From Peromyscus leucopus (taxonomy: Eukaryota; Chordata; Mammalia; Rodentia; Cricetidae): a stretch of DNA of 64,000 bases. The notes under the pieces are model-generated. The model made no database searches. It was not told the origin of the DNA and worked only from the letters and a program-made list of their open reading frames with translations. The stretch is taken from contig NC_051070.1 in assembly GCF_004664715.2 (NCBI RefSeq), forward strand, positions 46,448,456 through 46,512,455. Reading direction: 5' to 3'. The position numbers and the translations under genes are program-made. Positions 11,441 through 21,589 of this stretch are shown one piece after another; positions within the stretch are counted from its first letter, which is position 1, and the number at the start of each line of letters is the position of its first letter.

Positions 11441-12334
11441 TGCTTTTGTAAACTGCGCATGCAGCCAGCTCTTTTTAAAAGCTATGCATGCAATTAAAGT
11501 ACCCTCCGGTTCCCTCTGTTCATTTTCCTCTTCTTTTTTTGTATTCCATTTCTTGTTCTTTGAGGCCTGTGGTGTTCATGGGTGTTCATTTCATTAAGGA
11601 GTGAACAGGAAAGTAGAAGACAGTGAGCTGGTTGGCTGAGCAGGGCTGCCTGTGCCCCAACCTGTGAGAGAAGGAAAGCTCGACCCCTACCCCATCTCCA
11701 ACCCAGCTTCACCCCATCCCCACCCCTTATGTACAGGGGACCGCTTTGCTTTGGCACCTGGGCTCATCTATTCAGTATTTTCCGTTTATTTCATTTAAAA
11801 TGTACATTTCAGAAAATCTGTAGATGCAGAGCAAATCTGAGCAGAAAGGACAGGGTTTCCCATGTTCCTGTGGATGAACCCACATTGGCTCCATCAATTC
11901 TGTCCCCCTGTGGAGAACCATCTGGAATGTGTGTTTGCCAAGATTCAGGTACCTTGTTTTAGGAGACCTCTTTTGACCTGCCGCTGAAACAGCAAGTCTC
12001 TACTTCTTGGTCAGCGTTAGTTCTGGTCTTAACTGTATGCCATAAAGTTCACTGCTTCCTGAACCTTGACCAGTGTAGCACATTTCAGAGTTTGCATGCT
12101 CAGGTGTAGGCAATGAACTGTAATACTGCCTTCGGAAGAGAAACCAGGACCAACTCTGGACGTGCAAAAGCTCACATTGTCACTTTGCATCTGAAGTCTT
12201 TGGGATGCGGCTCACACACAGTGCGCTTCCCTTCTGCCCTCCCAGCCAAGGTCTGGCTTGCAGCCGCTGCATCTGTGAAGCCTGTTCTAACAAGCACCAT
12301 CCTGGGACTTTTTTTTTTCCCTCTTTGGCACCGT

Positions 12335-12425
12335 ATCTGGCATCAGACTGTCTCATGGAAAGTCATTAACCCTCTCTGGGCTTCAGTTCCCTCATTTACA
12401 AGTTAGGACCTAAACCTTTCTAGAA
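12335..12425 (-). mobile_element. MIR SINE relic, minus
   Basis: AGTCATTAACCCTCTCTGGG and CTTCAGTTCCCTCATTTACA match the reverse complement of the MIR core. Confidence 0.7.
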
Positions 12426-12889
12426 TGGCTTTGTAGATAAATGTAAATATATCCAAATGTGTCCACAGGAGACACAATAGGTGGATTGTCAACCTCAATG
12501 GACCACTCCCCTTGCCTACTCAGCAAAGTGTGTTTGGAGGATAGGTGGACCTACATGGTAAGAGATAAAGCTATTTTTAAATGGGCATGGATTATTGCAG
12601 TGGAAATTCTCTCAGTAGTAGCAAGTCTTTCCCTGGCTTGTGAAGAAAAGAGACAAAACTGTTGCTGGAGCAGAGCAGCTGAAGGAATGACAGGGTACCA
12701 TCTCTCCAGAGGCTGTTTTATTCATCTCTACCCACTTACGGACACAGGAAAATAGAACACAAAATGAGTGCTTAGTGACATGAACAGGCAGGGGTGCATC
12801 TAAGAGAATGTGGGCTGTCTTTGGACGGACGTCAAGGAGTAAGAGAATGGTTATTGTGAGAGGGAATGCAGAGGGATCCATCACTCTGA

Positions 12890-13159
12890 GCACAAAGTAA
12901 AGACATCCCAGGACAATCAAGAGTGGACAATGAGACGCTACGTAACTGTGTCTGGAAACAGAGGAGGAGTCTGATAGTAAGGCACGCTGACTATCTGGTG
13001 GCGGAGTACGGAATGTCTCATATCACAAGTGAGACGCTAATAGAGAACTTTGAGCTGGCGCGTCACCTGATGGCTGAGCTATTTGAGCAGCGTAGACCAC
13101 AGGGAAAGAGACAGGGGCTAAAGAATAAGTCCAACTTTGCTATAGTTTTCTTAGTGTGA
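12890..13159 (+). other. CpG-rich open frame, possible exon or gene relic
   Basis: Between the in-frame TGA at 12887 and the stop at 13157-13159 there are 89 open codons. The stretch 12925-13100 holds many more CpGs than its neighbourhood (ACGCTACG, GGCGGAGTACGG, GGCGCGTC, AGCGTAG). The peptide is charged and soluble-looking (for example RHADYLVAEYG and ENFELARHL), with no membrane segment. No ATG lies near the 5' end, so if real it is an internal exon, a gene fragment or part of an unrecognised CpG-rich transposon. The preceding AG at 12910-12911 lacks a good pyrimidine tract. I do not recognise the protein. Confidence 0.2.
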
Positions 13160-13228
13160 GCAGATGTAGCCTTGCCCCAGATAATGGTCGCTGATACTAA
13201 CATGAGCAGATGTGGCCTTGCCCCAGAT
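13157..13228. repeat. 46-bp-spaced direct duplication
   Basis: A 26-bp segment beginning TGAGCAGATGT and ending TTGCCCCAGAT occurs at 13157-13182 and again at 13203-13228 with a single mismatch (A/G). The first copy overlaps the stop of the CpG-rich open frame. Confidence 0.9.
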
Positions 13229-13639
13229 GGCAGCTGCAGAATCTGGCACAAAGGATTTGTCTTCAGATATATCTGTGACCTCTCCTTCCCTTGGATTCTT
13301 CCCTAGGAGTATTACATAATAGGCATTAGGTGTTTAAATGTTTTTTCTTCACCCCAGTGAGTGTTTTAAAAACCCACTTAAAAGTGACAGAAGACAGTAA
13401 AATTAGATTAATTCCCAACGTTTATTTGAGAACCATTGTAAGGGACTTAACTGGAGTGCCTGCTCCACCCCACACTATCAAGAAGATCTTTACAAAGAAT
13501 GTAAGGTAACTCCAAACCTGGTGCTGCATCACTCAGCAAATAAAGAGCACAGTTGTGATACCTGGTGTGACGTGTCTTATGCAGGATATACATTCAGCAT
13601 GGGCAGAAAGAGGAACACTTGGAGTGTTATTCCAAAAAT

Positions 13640-13768
13640 GGGTGAGAGGATGTTATGGGTGAGGGGATGGTATGGGAGAGGGGATGATATGGTGAGGGGA
13701 TGGGATGGGTGAGGGGATGGGATGGGTGAGGGGATGGGATGGGTGAGGGGATGGTGTGGGTGAGGGGC
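13640..13768. repeat. Minisatellite, about 17-bp unit
   Basis: About seven copies of a G-rich unit (GGGTGAGGGGATGGGAT) with small variants (AGAGGATGTTAT, GGAGAGGGGATGATAT). Central copies are identical, outer ones diverged. The G-runs make it a possible quadruplex-former on the plus strand. Pro-Ser-His-rich minus frames over it are artefacts. Confidence 0.95.
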
Positions 13769-13889
13769 TTGCATGTCAGCAGATGAGAAGCTGGATTTTT
13801 CAGTTCCAGAAACATATGGGAAGATGAGGGGACAGGGAGAGTCCCTAAATTGGGTAATGTGCAGAAGCTGCAGAGTGGGTCATGCTGAC

Positions 13890-13935
13890 CATTCATTTGT
13901 TCATTCATTCATTCATTCGTTCGTTCGTTCATTCA
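13890..13935. repeat. (ATTC/GTTC)n tetranucleotide repeat
   Basis: Tandem ATTC units with interspersed GTTC variants. Confidence 0.93.
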
Positions 13936-14144
13936 CCTATTTACTGTATTCCCTGGGTTTCTGTACCTCACAGAAATTATGAAAGAAGAGATGTCACCAT
14001 GGTCCCCAACTGGGTCACAGCAGAGAACTGATTTTGTGGACAAGTGGCTGGAGTATCGCATGAATGAGATGGAGCAGTTTGGAGTGGTGGCTTTATATTG
14101 GCTCATCTGTGGTTCCTCCGCCTAGCACCGAGGCTCATCGCAGA

Positions 14145-14711
14145 CATTTCTAAGAAGGGGGATGGAGGGCCCCCTTTATTAACTGGCCCACGCGGGTGGC
14201 AGTCTTGACATTGGAGTCTTTCAATGAAATGACAGTTTCCAAGAGGGCCACAAGCTCAGCACCATTTGCTGAGTCCCTTCTGGAACAAGCCGTTCAAGTT
14301 CTTCTGCTGGTACCTCACCTGATCATTACTGTCAGAGATCCAGGGATGTCTTCAGTCCTGTTTTATATACAAACATGATGACTCTTAGAGATCTTCAGTC
14401 AGCGGCCCAAGATGCTAAGTGGTGGAGGGAGGGCCAAAATCCAGCTGCCCGCTCAAGAATCCGTTTGCCCAGTCGTGACAGCTAATGCTATGAAACATAA
14501 TGCTTACTTGGTCAGGGCTGGGGCGGGGGGCACCCTTATGAGGCTCTTTGTGCATTTGTTGTCCTCATTTGACTCCTGGTTTGGGGTTCTGACACCACTT
14601 GCCTCCCACTCTACAGCTGTCTCTTCCTGGCTCATGCCTTCTTGGGAAAAGTTGGCAGGCCTCTGGAATTGGATGTTCCTGCTGGGGGTGCGGGAGGGGG
14701 GAGGAGCGGAG
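14145..14711 (-). other. Candidate 3' UTR of minus-strand gene
   Basis: On the minus strand this follows the TGA at 14712-14714 and runs about 0.55 kb to a canonical AATAAA (plus-strand TTTATT at 14175-14180). It contains no recognised transposon, apart from a weak MIR-like patch near 14340-14410. The combination of coding frame, stop, short UTR and poly(A) signal supports a terminal exon. Confidence 0.4.
14175..14180 (-). terminator. Polyadenylation signal AATAAA
   Basis: Canonical hexamer on the minus strand, about 535 bases after the stop of the candidate terminal coding exon. Downstream minus-strand sequence (14120-14150) is not strongly GU-rich, so cleavage here is plausible rather than certain. 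Confidence 0.4.
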
Positions 14712-14807
14712 TCAGGAACTCAGTTCCTGCAGATTGAGCCCTTTGTCCTGAATGTCCAGAAGGAAGTCCAAGTCTCTGAAGAGGTTCTGGAGTTCAGCCA
14801 GGGTGAC
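14712..14807 (-). CDS. Terminal coding exon of an unidentified gene (partial)
   Basis: Read on the minus strand, 31 sense codons and a TGA give a well-formed amphipathic, acidic C-terminus: it starts VTLAELQNLF, has DLDFLLDIQDKG in the middle and ends LNLQELSS. Codon choice is mammalian-like (CTG, CAG, GAC, TTC) and the plus-strand frames look like shadows. The upstream splice acceptor is either the AG at 14808-14809, or the one at 14827-14828, which has a better pyrimidine tract (CCCTTGCCTCCTCC) and would add six residues. A poly(A) signal follows about 535 bases later. The rest of the gene would lie at higher coordinates; I could not identify those exons. I do not recognise the family. It may also be a chance frame. 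Confidence 0.35.
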   Translation of the reverse strand, partial: VTLAELQNLFRDLDFLLDIQDKGLNLQELSS

Positions 14808-14890
14808 CTTTCGACAGGGAACACCCCTTTATGGAGGAGGCAAGGGACAGGCTTGCCTGTCGCTCCTTGACTGACGCTGTCCAGTCACTT

Positions 14891-14910
14891 AAAAAAAAAA
14901 AAAAAAAAAA
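14891..14910. repeat. A20 homopolymer
   Basis: Twenty consecutive A on the plus strand, just upstream (minus sense) of the candidate terminal exon. No SINE body was recognised before it. Confidence 0.95.
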
Positions 14911-15149
14911 TTCCTCCACTCTCCACCCCGTAACTTTTGCAAGGTATTTGGTAAGTCTCAAGTTAGAAACAACCCCTCCAGGAAAGCTACCCTCCAGGGT
15001 CCTGATGGCCTCAGGCCCCTGCCTGGGTCCCCACTGTCTGCACACTTTCTCCCTTTAGTACGCTTACCCTTCAGGCAATTTCCCTACTGCTAACTTGCGA
15101 ACTTCCAGGTGAGGAACTTAAAGAATCTTCCAGTACTGCCAACTTTAAA

Positions 15150-15338
15150 AGTGACTTAATTTTACGTGTAGTTAGTTGTGTTTTTTACATGCATGTATGT
15201 GCACCATGTTCATGCCTGGATCTCCTGAAACTGGAGTGGCAGGCGGTTGTAAAGTATCAGGTGGGTCCTGGGAACCAAACCCAGGTCCTCTGCGAGAACA
15301 ACCAGCGTTCTTTACCACTGAGCCGTCTCTCCAGCCCC
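15150..15338 (-). mobile_element. B3 SINE, minus
   Basis: Ends in CTGAGCCGTCTCTCCAGCCC, the reverse complement of the tRNA-derived head. The CTGGGAACCAAACCCAGGTC and ACATGCATGTATGTGCACCA blocks are in B3 order, with a T-rich tail side at about 15150. Confidence 0.9.
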
Positions 15339-16309
15339 ACAGTGCTACAGATCTTTACTAAACTTGAGTATAGACATGGATGAATATGGCTTGTCTAAAC
15401 CTTCTTGAAGAGTTTAAAATAGTAGAGTTCCCATCTGGAGGTCTGAGAGGATCAGGCACCGCCCATCCCAGTTTCTAGAAACTTCCCACACCCCCTCAGG
15501 CCTCAGAAATGGAACTTTTCACGGCTATTTACAGCAATGATACCAGAAACACCTTGGGAAACACACCTTTCTCTTTGAAGTGGGAAACTTCAGAGGCAGT
15601 CGCCTCCTGGATGCCTGCCCAGGCTTCAGGCTGAGAGCTGGTGGGTCCCCGCAGGGAGGAAGGGATCACATTCAGGAGTATTTATTTCAGGCGGTTATGC
15701 CTAAGGGTTGGCACTCATGCTTGGTGTACCCGGACTCTTCGGGTGTTGCCTCACATTCCGTAACGTGCTCACTTGTGTGACCTTGCGCTATTTCAGAAGT
15801 ACGGTTTAGATGTGGCCTGGGACATCTTGTGCCAGCTCGGAGCTGACACAGCAGAGTGGGCGAAGGGAGACACTGCAGACAGAAATCTACCTCCTTGCAG
15901 CCGCGTGGCAGCATGGGAGGAAATCAAGTGTGCGTGGAGCTGCCTGCCCCATGCCCTGCTCAGCCTCCAGCCAAGTGTCTCTGGTCTGTGCCACTCCTGG
16001 GGCTGGGATGAGTCAGGAGCTACTGCTACCAGGAACGTGGGATTCTCGTACTCGGGCTGTTCTCTTTGGGGAACTGTCACCGGCCAGGTCACCTCCACAT
16101 GGCACAGCTGTTTGCGGTGGTGATGAAACTTCCTGCTCACTGTTCCCAGGTCCCCGTGGACCTGCTGCTACCCTGGACTCCCCTTTCTGCGAGGTCTTCC
16201 TGTTTACACTTCCCTTGGAGAACACCCCATGCAGAACATGAAGCAAGTTGGAGCTGGGATGAGAGGCCACACAGGCTGAAGGCTGAAGTCCTTGCTCTTG
16301 CTTTTGTGT
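15339..16309. other. No gene recognised; GC-rich unique sequence
   Basis: Comparatively GC-rich sequence with overlapping frames on both strands (15793-16140 minus, 15810-16241 plus). None carries a motif I know. If the minus-strand gene ending at 14.7 kb is real, this would be intron. Confidence 0.35.
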
Positions 16310-16405
16310 GGCTTGTTTGTTCTCTCCAGCCCTATTCTCCTCACGTGAGCAACGGGGATAAAAACCCTCACCTTGCACACTGTTGTAAGGACGAAAGATA
16401 GGGGT
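16310..16405 (-). mobile_element. MIR SINE relic, minus
   Basis: CTCTCCAGCCCTATTCTCCT, GGGGATAAAAACCCTCACCT and CACTGTTGTAAGGACGAAAG follow the reverse-complement MIR core. Confidence 0.6.
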
Positions 16406-16558
16406 ATCCACCCAAGCTGCACCAAGTTCCTCTGCCCCAAAATGCTCATTCCTGGGCCCCACCCAGGAATCAATGACTTCAGAGTCCCTGAAGAGTGAGT
16501 CTAGGCACCAGGATTTTAAAGCTCCCTGGGTGGCTACAGGCTTACTATAAATGTGCAT

Positions 16559-16620
16559 TTGTCATGTGACCGAACATAATATATAGTTTTGTCACATGTC
16601 CAGACATAATACATAATTTA
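16559..16620. repeat. Diverged 30-bp tandem duplication
   Basis: Two adjacent units share TGTCA(T/C)(G/A)TG, then CCGAACATAATATATAGTTT versus CCAGACATAATACATAATTT. Confidence 0.75.
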
Positions 16621-17559
16621 ACCAGCAGATGTTCTGCTTTCAAAATGTAAAACGCCACAAGTGAACGATGCTGATGTTTGCTTGTTAGTATTAGATTATC
16701 TTAATCTTCTTCTGAGAAAGGACATTACCAGGTTAAGATACCCAAACTGCGTATCATAGCCAATCCCAGTGCTGCCTGCTGCCTGGAAGCGGCTCTGTGC
16801 AACCCTGTGGAGAGTGGCCAGCAACAGCCATCACTGAGGACTCCGGTTCCTTACGTGTGTCTGTGTTCCCTCCCGTCCTCAGGGCATGGCCTCTCATGGG
16901 CACACTCTATACAGCCTGCATCTCTGCCAACAGAAACATTTCCAGTTGAAAGTCAGTGCCATCATTTCCAGGACTGTGGGTCTCCCGGGAGGCAGCTGTC
17001 AACTTTTGCATACCAAGTTACCTTTGCTCTGCAGTAAATAGGTGAGTCATAGCAGGTCCCAGCAGGTCAGCTAACAAGCAGGCCTGAGCATTGTGTCTGC
17101 TGGCTTGGGCCGTAGAGACAATGCCCTTGGTGCCAAGGAGAGAGTCATCAAGTTGGGCGAATGACTCTTTATGGCTGTCTTAGTTTGCTTATTGTTTTGA
17201 TAACAGGGACTGCTTGGGCTGTATAAGTTTAATTAAGGTGAAAGGAGAGCAGGGAGCCCTTCAGTGGCCCAGGCAAGGAGTGATAATTAGAGCAGTAGAC
17301 AGCTCCTGAAGAAAGTAGTCATGTTCTTCTTTCTCCAAACCGTGCTTTGAATGCCGATAGAGGAGGAGCCAGTGCTGGTTCACTCTTCTATGTACCATGA
17401 TGTAGAAGGCTCCAAGGCAGGCATTTAAATATCTCTCAAATCAATGCACTTCTTGCCTCCAAACCTCCCAAAGAGGGGTCAGAAGCGTTAGGAGACTACA
17501 GTCAAATGCTCAGCAGCCACCACCTACTACCGAGTAGTAGTCAGAATGACCCCTGACAT
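16621..17559. other. No gene recognised
   Basis: Unique sequence. From 17178 it begins TGTCTTAGTTTGCTTATTG, reminiscent of the reverse complement of a MaLR 3' end, but the similarity does not continue convincingly. Confidence 0.35.
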
Positions 17560-17960
17560 CACATCAGGTCATTTCACTGCCCTTTGGCAAACCCTTAAAG
17601 CCATTAAAACCCTTTGGTAATTCCCCCTCACCCTTCAATGTGGCCTCCAAGCCTGAGTTTGACCTAGCAGCTTCTGCCTTCCAACTCATCTTGCTGCTAC
17701 ACATGGAAGGATGCCTCTCTCCCCTCGGCTCCAGGCTTCTGGGGACCACGTTCTCCCACAAGCCCAAGGCACTGTTCTCTAGCATCGATGCCTCTCAGAA
17801 GCCTTTGGTTTCCAGCTTCCTGTCTCTCCCTTTCGGGGTGCCTTTCTTTTCTCTACCTGTTCGCTCATGACTCTTGAGTCCTGCAGACTGGGAGTTTCTG
17901 AACCTAGTACTTGTCTCTCTTCAATGCCACTCTGGCTCAGCAGGCTTTGAGATCCATGAT
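17560..17960 (+). mobile_element. L2 LINE relic
   Basis: L2-like order: CATTTCACTGCCCTTTGGCA, CTTGCTGCTACACATGGAAG, TCAGAAGCCTTTGGTTTCC and CTAGTACTTGTCTCTCTTCA. It is strongly diverged; homology is by pattern only. Confidence 0.4.
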
Positions 17961-18299
17961 GGAGGGACCACACCCGTAGGCCATGAGTCAGTATTCTTTA
18001 CACTAAGGTGATGGATGCATTTAAAATGAACCCAGAACTATTTAGCAAAGCCAAGATTAAAGCAGCGGCCCCACCCAAGGGAAGAATATTAGCCATGGGG
18101 AAGCAGATCTTACACCTCTTCACACAGTCACCAAGAGTCGAACAGTTATTCGTAGGAAAGTCCATCATAATGGGTCAAATCCCTGTAAGGTATGAAGTGG
18201 ATTGTTATATATTTTGTCAATATGAAACGCACATTTCACTGGCAATGCTTACTTTTAAGGTAATCTATTGAGGAAGTGAATAATTCAGAAGGAGCATAA

Positions 18300-18420
18300 T
18301 AGTTGATAATTCTGGAACACCTTCAATATGCGCCAGCCGTAACAACCCTGCAGGGTACATAGTGTTATCACCTTTGTTTTGTGGATAAGGGAACTTAAAA
18401 GTTTAGGAAATGAAGGAATT
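18300..18420 (+). mobile_element. MIR SINE relic
   Basis: CCTGCAGGGTACATAGTGTT, ATCACCTTTGTTTTGTGGAT and AGGGAACTTAAAAGTTTAGG fit the MIR 3' half. Confidence 0.5.
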
Positions 18421-18984
18421 CCAAACACAAAAAGTACAGGCTGAAGGCAAGCAGCAGGCTTTTCTGCCCTTCCAAGAGGTGGGGTCATTGCTAATGCCTC
18501 AGCCCAGCAGGGTGGGACTTGACTTCTCACTTCCACCAATTATTTCTGAAGAGATTATTAAATTATCAGCGACAAACTAATTGTGACCGGGAGCAAATAC
18601 GAAGGTCTTTTCTTACAGATGGTGTGGTGTTCCGCCAGGACCCGGCTCTGTGGCGTCCCATCCCCTCTGACTCGGAACTGTACTGTTCCGGAACAGCTCT
18701 GTGATTAGGATTAATAGCAATTGCACAGCTGTGTGTTCTCTTGGTAAGTGGACCCCGGATGCCAACAGTACTTCCCTGCTCCCACACCAGCCTCCTGGTC
18801 AGGGACATACTGCCTGCCAGCTATAAAATTATTCTCTGTCTAAACATGGCAACAATTCTGTTGTGATGAAGTCTTTCCCAACTCTTTGACCTAAGAAATA
18901 AATCGTTCTATTACAAGGGATTTAAAAATGCTACAGGCGCTTCCTGCCTTTGAAAATAGTGTGCTTTTAGGGTGTTCCAGGTGC

Positions 18985-19150
18985 TTCTTATGCACGCTTC
19001 ACATTATCTCTAAGCATACTTGCTACTATTGGGCCCATTTTACAGATTAGTGGTGAAAAATTAGACACACCAGAGTGGCTTGTTTTTAAGTGTTCAAAGT
19101 ATCAAATGCTTTGTAGCTATAGGTTGGTAGAACTGAGCTAAACTCAGGCT
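18985..19150 (+). mobile_element. MIR SINE relic
   Basis: TTCACATTATCTCTAAGCAT, GGGCCCATTTTACAGATTAG, then GTGAAAAATTAGACACACCA. The TTTTACAGATTAG block is the MIR core hallmark. Confidence 0.65.
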
Positions 19151-19398
19151 CAGTTTGGGCAACTAACTTTAAGCATACTGGCTCCCTGCTCAACTAGTGC
19201 GCTTAGCTGTTCTACTTTACTTCCTGGTACTGTTTTTAATTTGAATCATTGTATCTGCTATCCTTCTAACCATGACTATTTTTTCTTTTTGATCTTTTCT
19301 CAAAATAATAATTAACCCTGACTAATTAGGAAACAGTTTTCTGCATTTTTCAATTTCCATTGCACATGTTCCCCAACCCTAATGCAACAGTTCTGTGT

Positions 19399-19425
19399 AT
19401 ACACACACACAAACACACATACACC

Positions 19426-19475
<50 letters not shown>
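19399..19475. repeat. (CA)n microsatellite
   Basis: AC dinucleotides, interrupted at first (AAACACACATACACCC), then pure from about 19430 to 19474. It ends exactly at the start of an LTR fragment. Confidence 0.96.
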
Positions 19476-19477
<2 letters not shown>

Positions 19478-19580
19478 CTGTGGGATGGTCTGTATGTCAA
19501 ATTGCTCTGATTGGTCAATAAATAAAACACTGATTGGCCAGTGGCCAGGCAGAAAGTAGGTGGGACAAGGAGAGAGGGGT
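19476..19580 (+). mobile_element. ERV LTR fragment (LTR family B, 5' part)
   Basis: Begins TGCTGTGGGATGGTCTGTAT and contains GCTCTGATTGGTCAATAAAT, AAACACTGATTGGCCAGTGG and CAGGCAGAAAGTAGGTGG. These match the first 100 bases of the LTR at 56853-57228. Similarity stops at about 19580, so it is 3'-truncated or interrupted. Confidence 0.75.
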
Positions 19581-21589
19581 CATTTTTTGGAAGAGCAGTG
19601 TCCCTGATAAATGCAGGATTTGAGAGAAGGCACCATGGAGTCTGGGCAGCTAGGCAGGTGGCGCTTGTCCCCTCTTGTCATTGAAGTCACATCTGCAACC
19701 TCTCTGGACAGATTCCATTTTATCTTGGAAATTTACCACATGGCACCTTGAGTCAGATTAGCATGGCTTCTACATTGCTTCAAGCCATGAGCCCTAGAAG
19801 CAAGAGGCCTCACTGAACCTCAGCCCTTGTTCCTTGTGACCCTGGCACATTAGAAGCTCTTCCAGGTTGTTTGTTTGTTTCTTATTCTTCAGGAATGAGC
19901 CCAACAACACCTGCTCCATGCAGATTCTTCTACAGGGTAAATAAGACATGGGAAAGCTGTGTGTGGCTAGCACACTGGTGAAGAATGTGCTCACTAAAGG
20001 TGGAATCCCGACCTGATAAGAGGAGGCTGACTTAAGAACACTCCAGAAAGGCCAGATGATAATTTGTTGCCTCAACCACGTTGCTAAACCCCAGATGCCC
20101 AGATTTCCAGTCACCTAGCAGAAACAAAGTTTTGGGGACTTTACACTGAAGGAACAGAGTGATGAACCTGGGGAGGAATTTGAAGATGATCAGAGACACA
20201 CAAGGAGGCAGCAGTCTCTACGAAAACTGTCTTTTGTGTAGAACATAGATATGAGCAGTAACTGAGTTAGATTCTAAAGTTAACTTAATGACTTTTTCAA
20301 AGATAACACCATTTTAAATCTAATGGAATGAGGAGAAAGGCTCACAACAATTTGCTAACAGGACAGAAACATAATCCATAGTAACGATAATAAATAAAAT
20401 CTGCCCCACCCCCAGGACGGTGACTGTTATGTGAACAAAAATCAGAGAAAACTGTCACAGTATTGTTGTTGAATAGAATTCCTGTAACCAGATCAAAAAT
20501 ATGTTCATGGACCCTCTACCAAGGCAAAGGGATATTTTTGTAACTGTAGGCTCAACTCTCTAGAGAAGGTTTTATAAGGTTCTATGAATGGTCATTTTTG
20601 TTTTCTGAAAATAAATGTTGAAACACATCAAGAGGAATTGATGGTAACCTTCAGAGCCTGGGTCTCAAACTCATCACCTGTAGAATCTCATTGCTTCTTG
20701 GGTGAGGACTGGGACTCTTCCTTATGTGTCCCTCTGCTCATGCATAAATGTTTTCTCCTGTGGATTAGGTAGTGTCATGGTGTCATCCCCATGTGCTCAG
20801 GTGTGAACACCCACAAACATGTGTGCATATATATGCATGCAACACACATATCCATAAACTAAGGTAAAAAGTATTGAATTTTCCAATGAGAACAGAATTA
20901 GTAATGGCATAATGGCATGTTGTATTTTGAGTAAAAAAGGAAAAAATTGAAATGAAAAGGAAAAGGCCTATTTTGTCTTTATTTGAGACATTAATAGGTT
21001 ATTCATTTTATATTTTTCATTTTCAATGTCATATTAAATATTATTTATTAAATTTTATTATGGGACTATGACAATCTTGTCCATTGGGAATTTATAGTAC
21101 TTTCTGTTGAATGTGAGACTGAATTTTTCTAGATATTGGACTATTTGTCTTTACATAGTGAGATTACAGGGGAATGGGATCTAAGTCTAAATATAAAATT
21201 ATTTTATAATACACTGACCTTTAAGCACACAGCCTGAAGTTAATTTTATACAATTTTCTAAATAAGTCTGTGCACAAAAGAAAGTTTTGCTGTGTGCAAC
21301 TTTCTGTTTTCCCTATGAGCACTCAAAAAGTTTCAGACTTTAAGATAACTCAAGTTTCAGGGTGGAGTTTTTTGTTGTTGTTTATTTTGTTTTTCTGTCT
21401 TGGGGGAGGTCAACCTGCAATAGAGGTACTAATTCCTCTATGCAAATCTGTAGAAAAAAAGTGTCTCAAAAACCAAAAAAAAAAAAAAAAAAAAAGTAGA
21501 ATGAGAGGTATAAGATAATATGGTAGATTATTGTATATACTAGTAAACAAATTTAGTAAAATAGCAGCCTTAGATAATTTGTACTATCA
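19581..21589. other. No gene; A/T-rich, possibly ERV interior at right
   Basis: No exon-like segment. From about 20880 the sequence is very A/T-rich, with an A-run at 21475-21495, and may already belong to the degraded interior of the downstream ERV. I could not confirm this. Confidence 0.35.

Larger units (their letters stand above)
10601..12889. other. Mostly unique sequence; MIR relics only
   Basis: No coding exon was recognised in about 2.3 kb. Two MIR relics are listed separately. The frames at 10696-10932 and 11494-11757 lack motifs and are treated as chance. Confidence 0.4.

Noticed and set aside
12905..13100. CARD-like domain in the CpG-rich frame
   Set aside because: Faint resemblance to the spacing of M-D...RNC...R residues in death-fold proteins is too weak to support an assignment.
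13640..13768. CRISPR-like regular repeats
   Set aside because: Units are contiguous without unique spacers, in a mammalian genome; it is a minisatellite.
14412..14870. 152-codon plus-strand frame
   Set aside because: It lies opposite the better supported minus-strand terminal exon and UTR and has no recognisable domain; treated as a shadow.
14700..14910. Processed retrocopy ending in the A20 run on the plus strand
   Set aside because: No recognisable mRNA sequence or poly(A) signal precedes the A-run on the plus strand, and no target-site duplication was found.
16013..16558. 181-codon minus frame, one of the longest in the window
   Set aside because: It crosses a MIR relic, has low-complexity Ser/Gly/Pro composition, and competes with frames on the other strand.
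17178..17400. Further MaLR LTR in minus orientation
   Set aside because: Only the first about 30 bases (TGTCTTAGTTTGC...) resemble the LTR end; the rest does not follow the family order.
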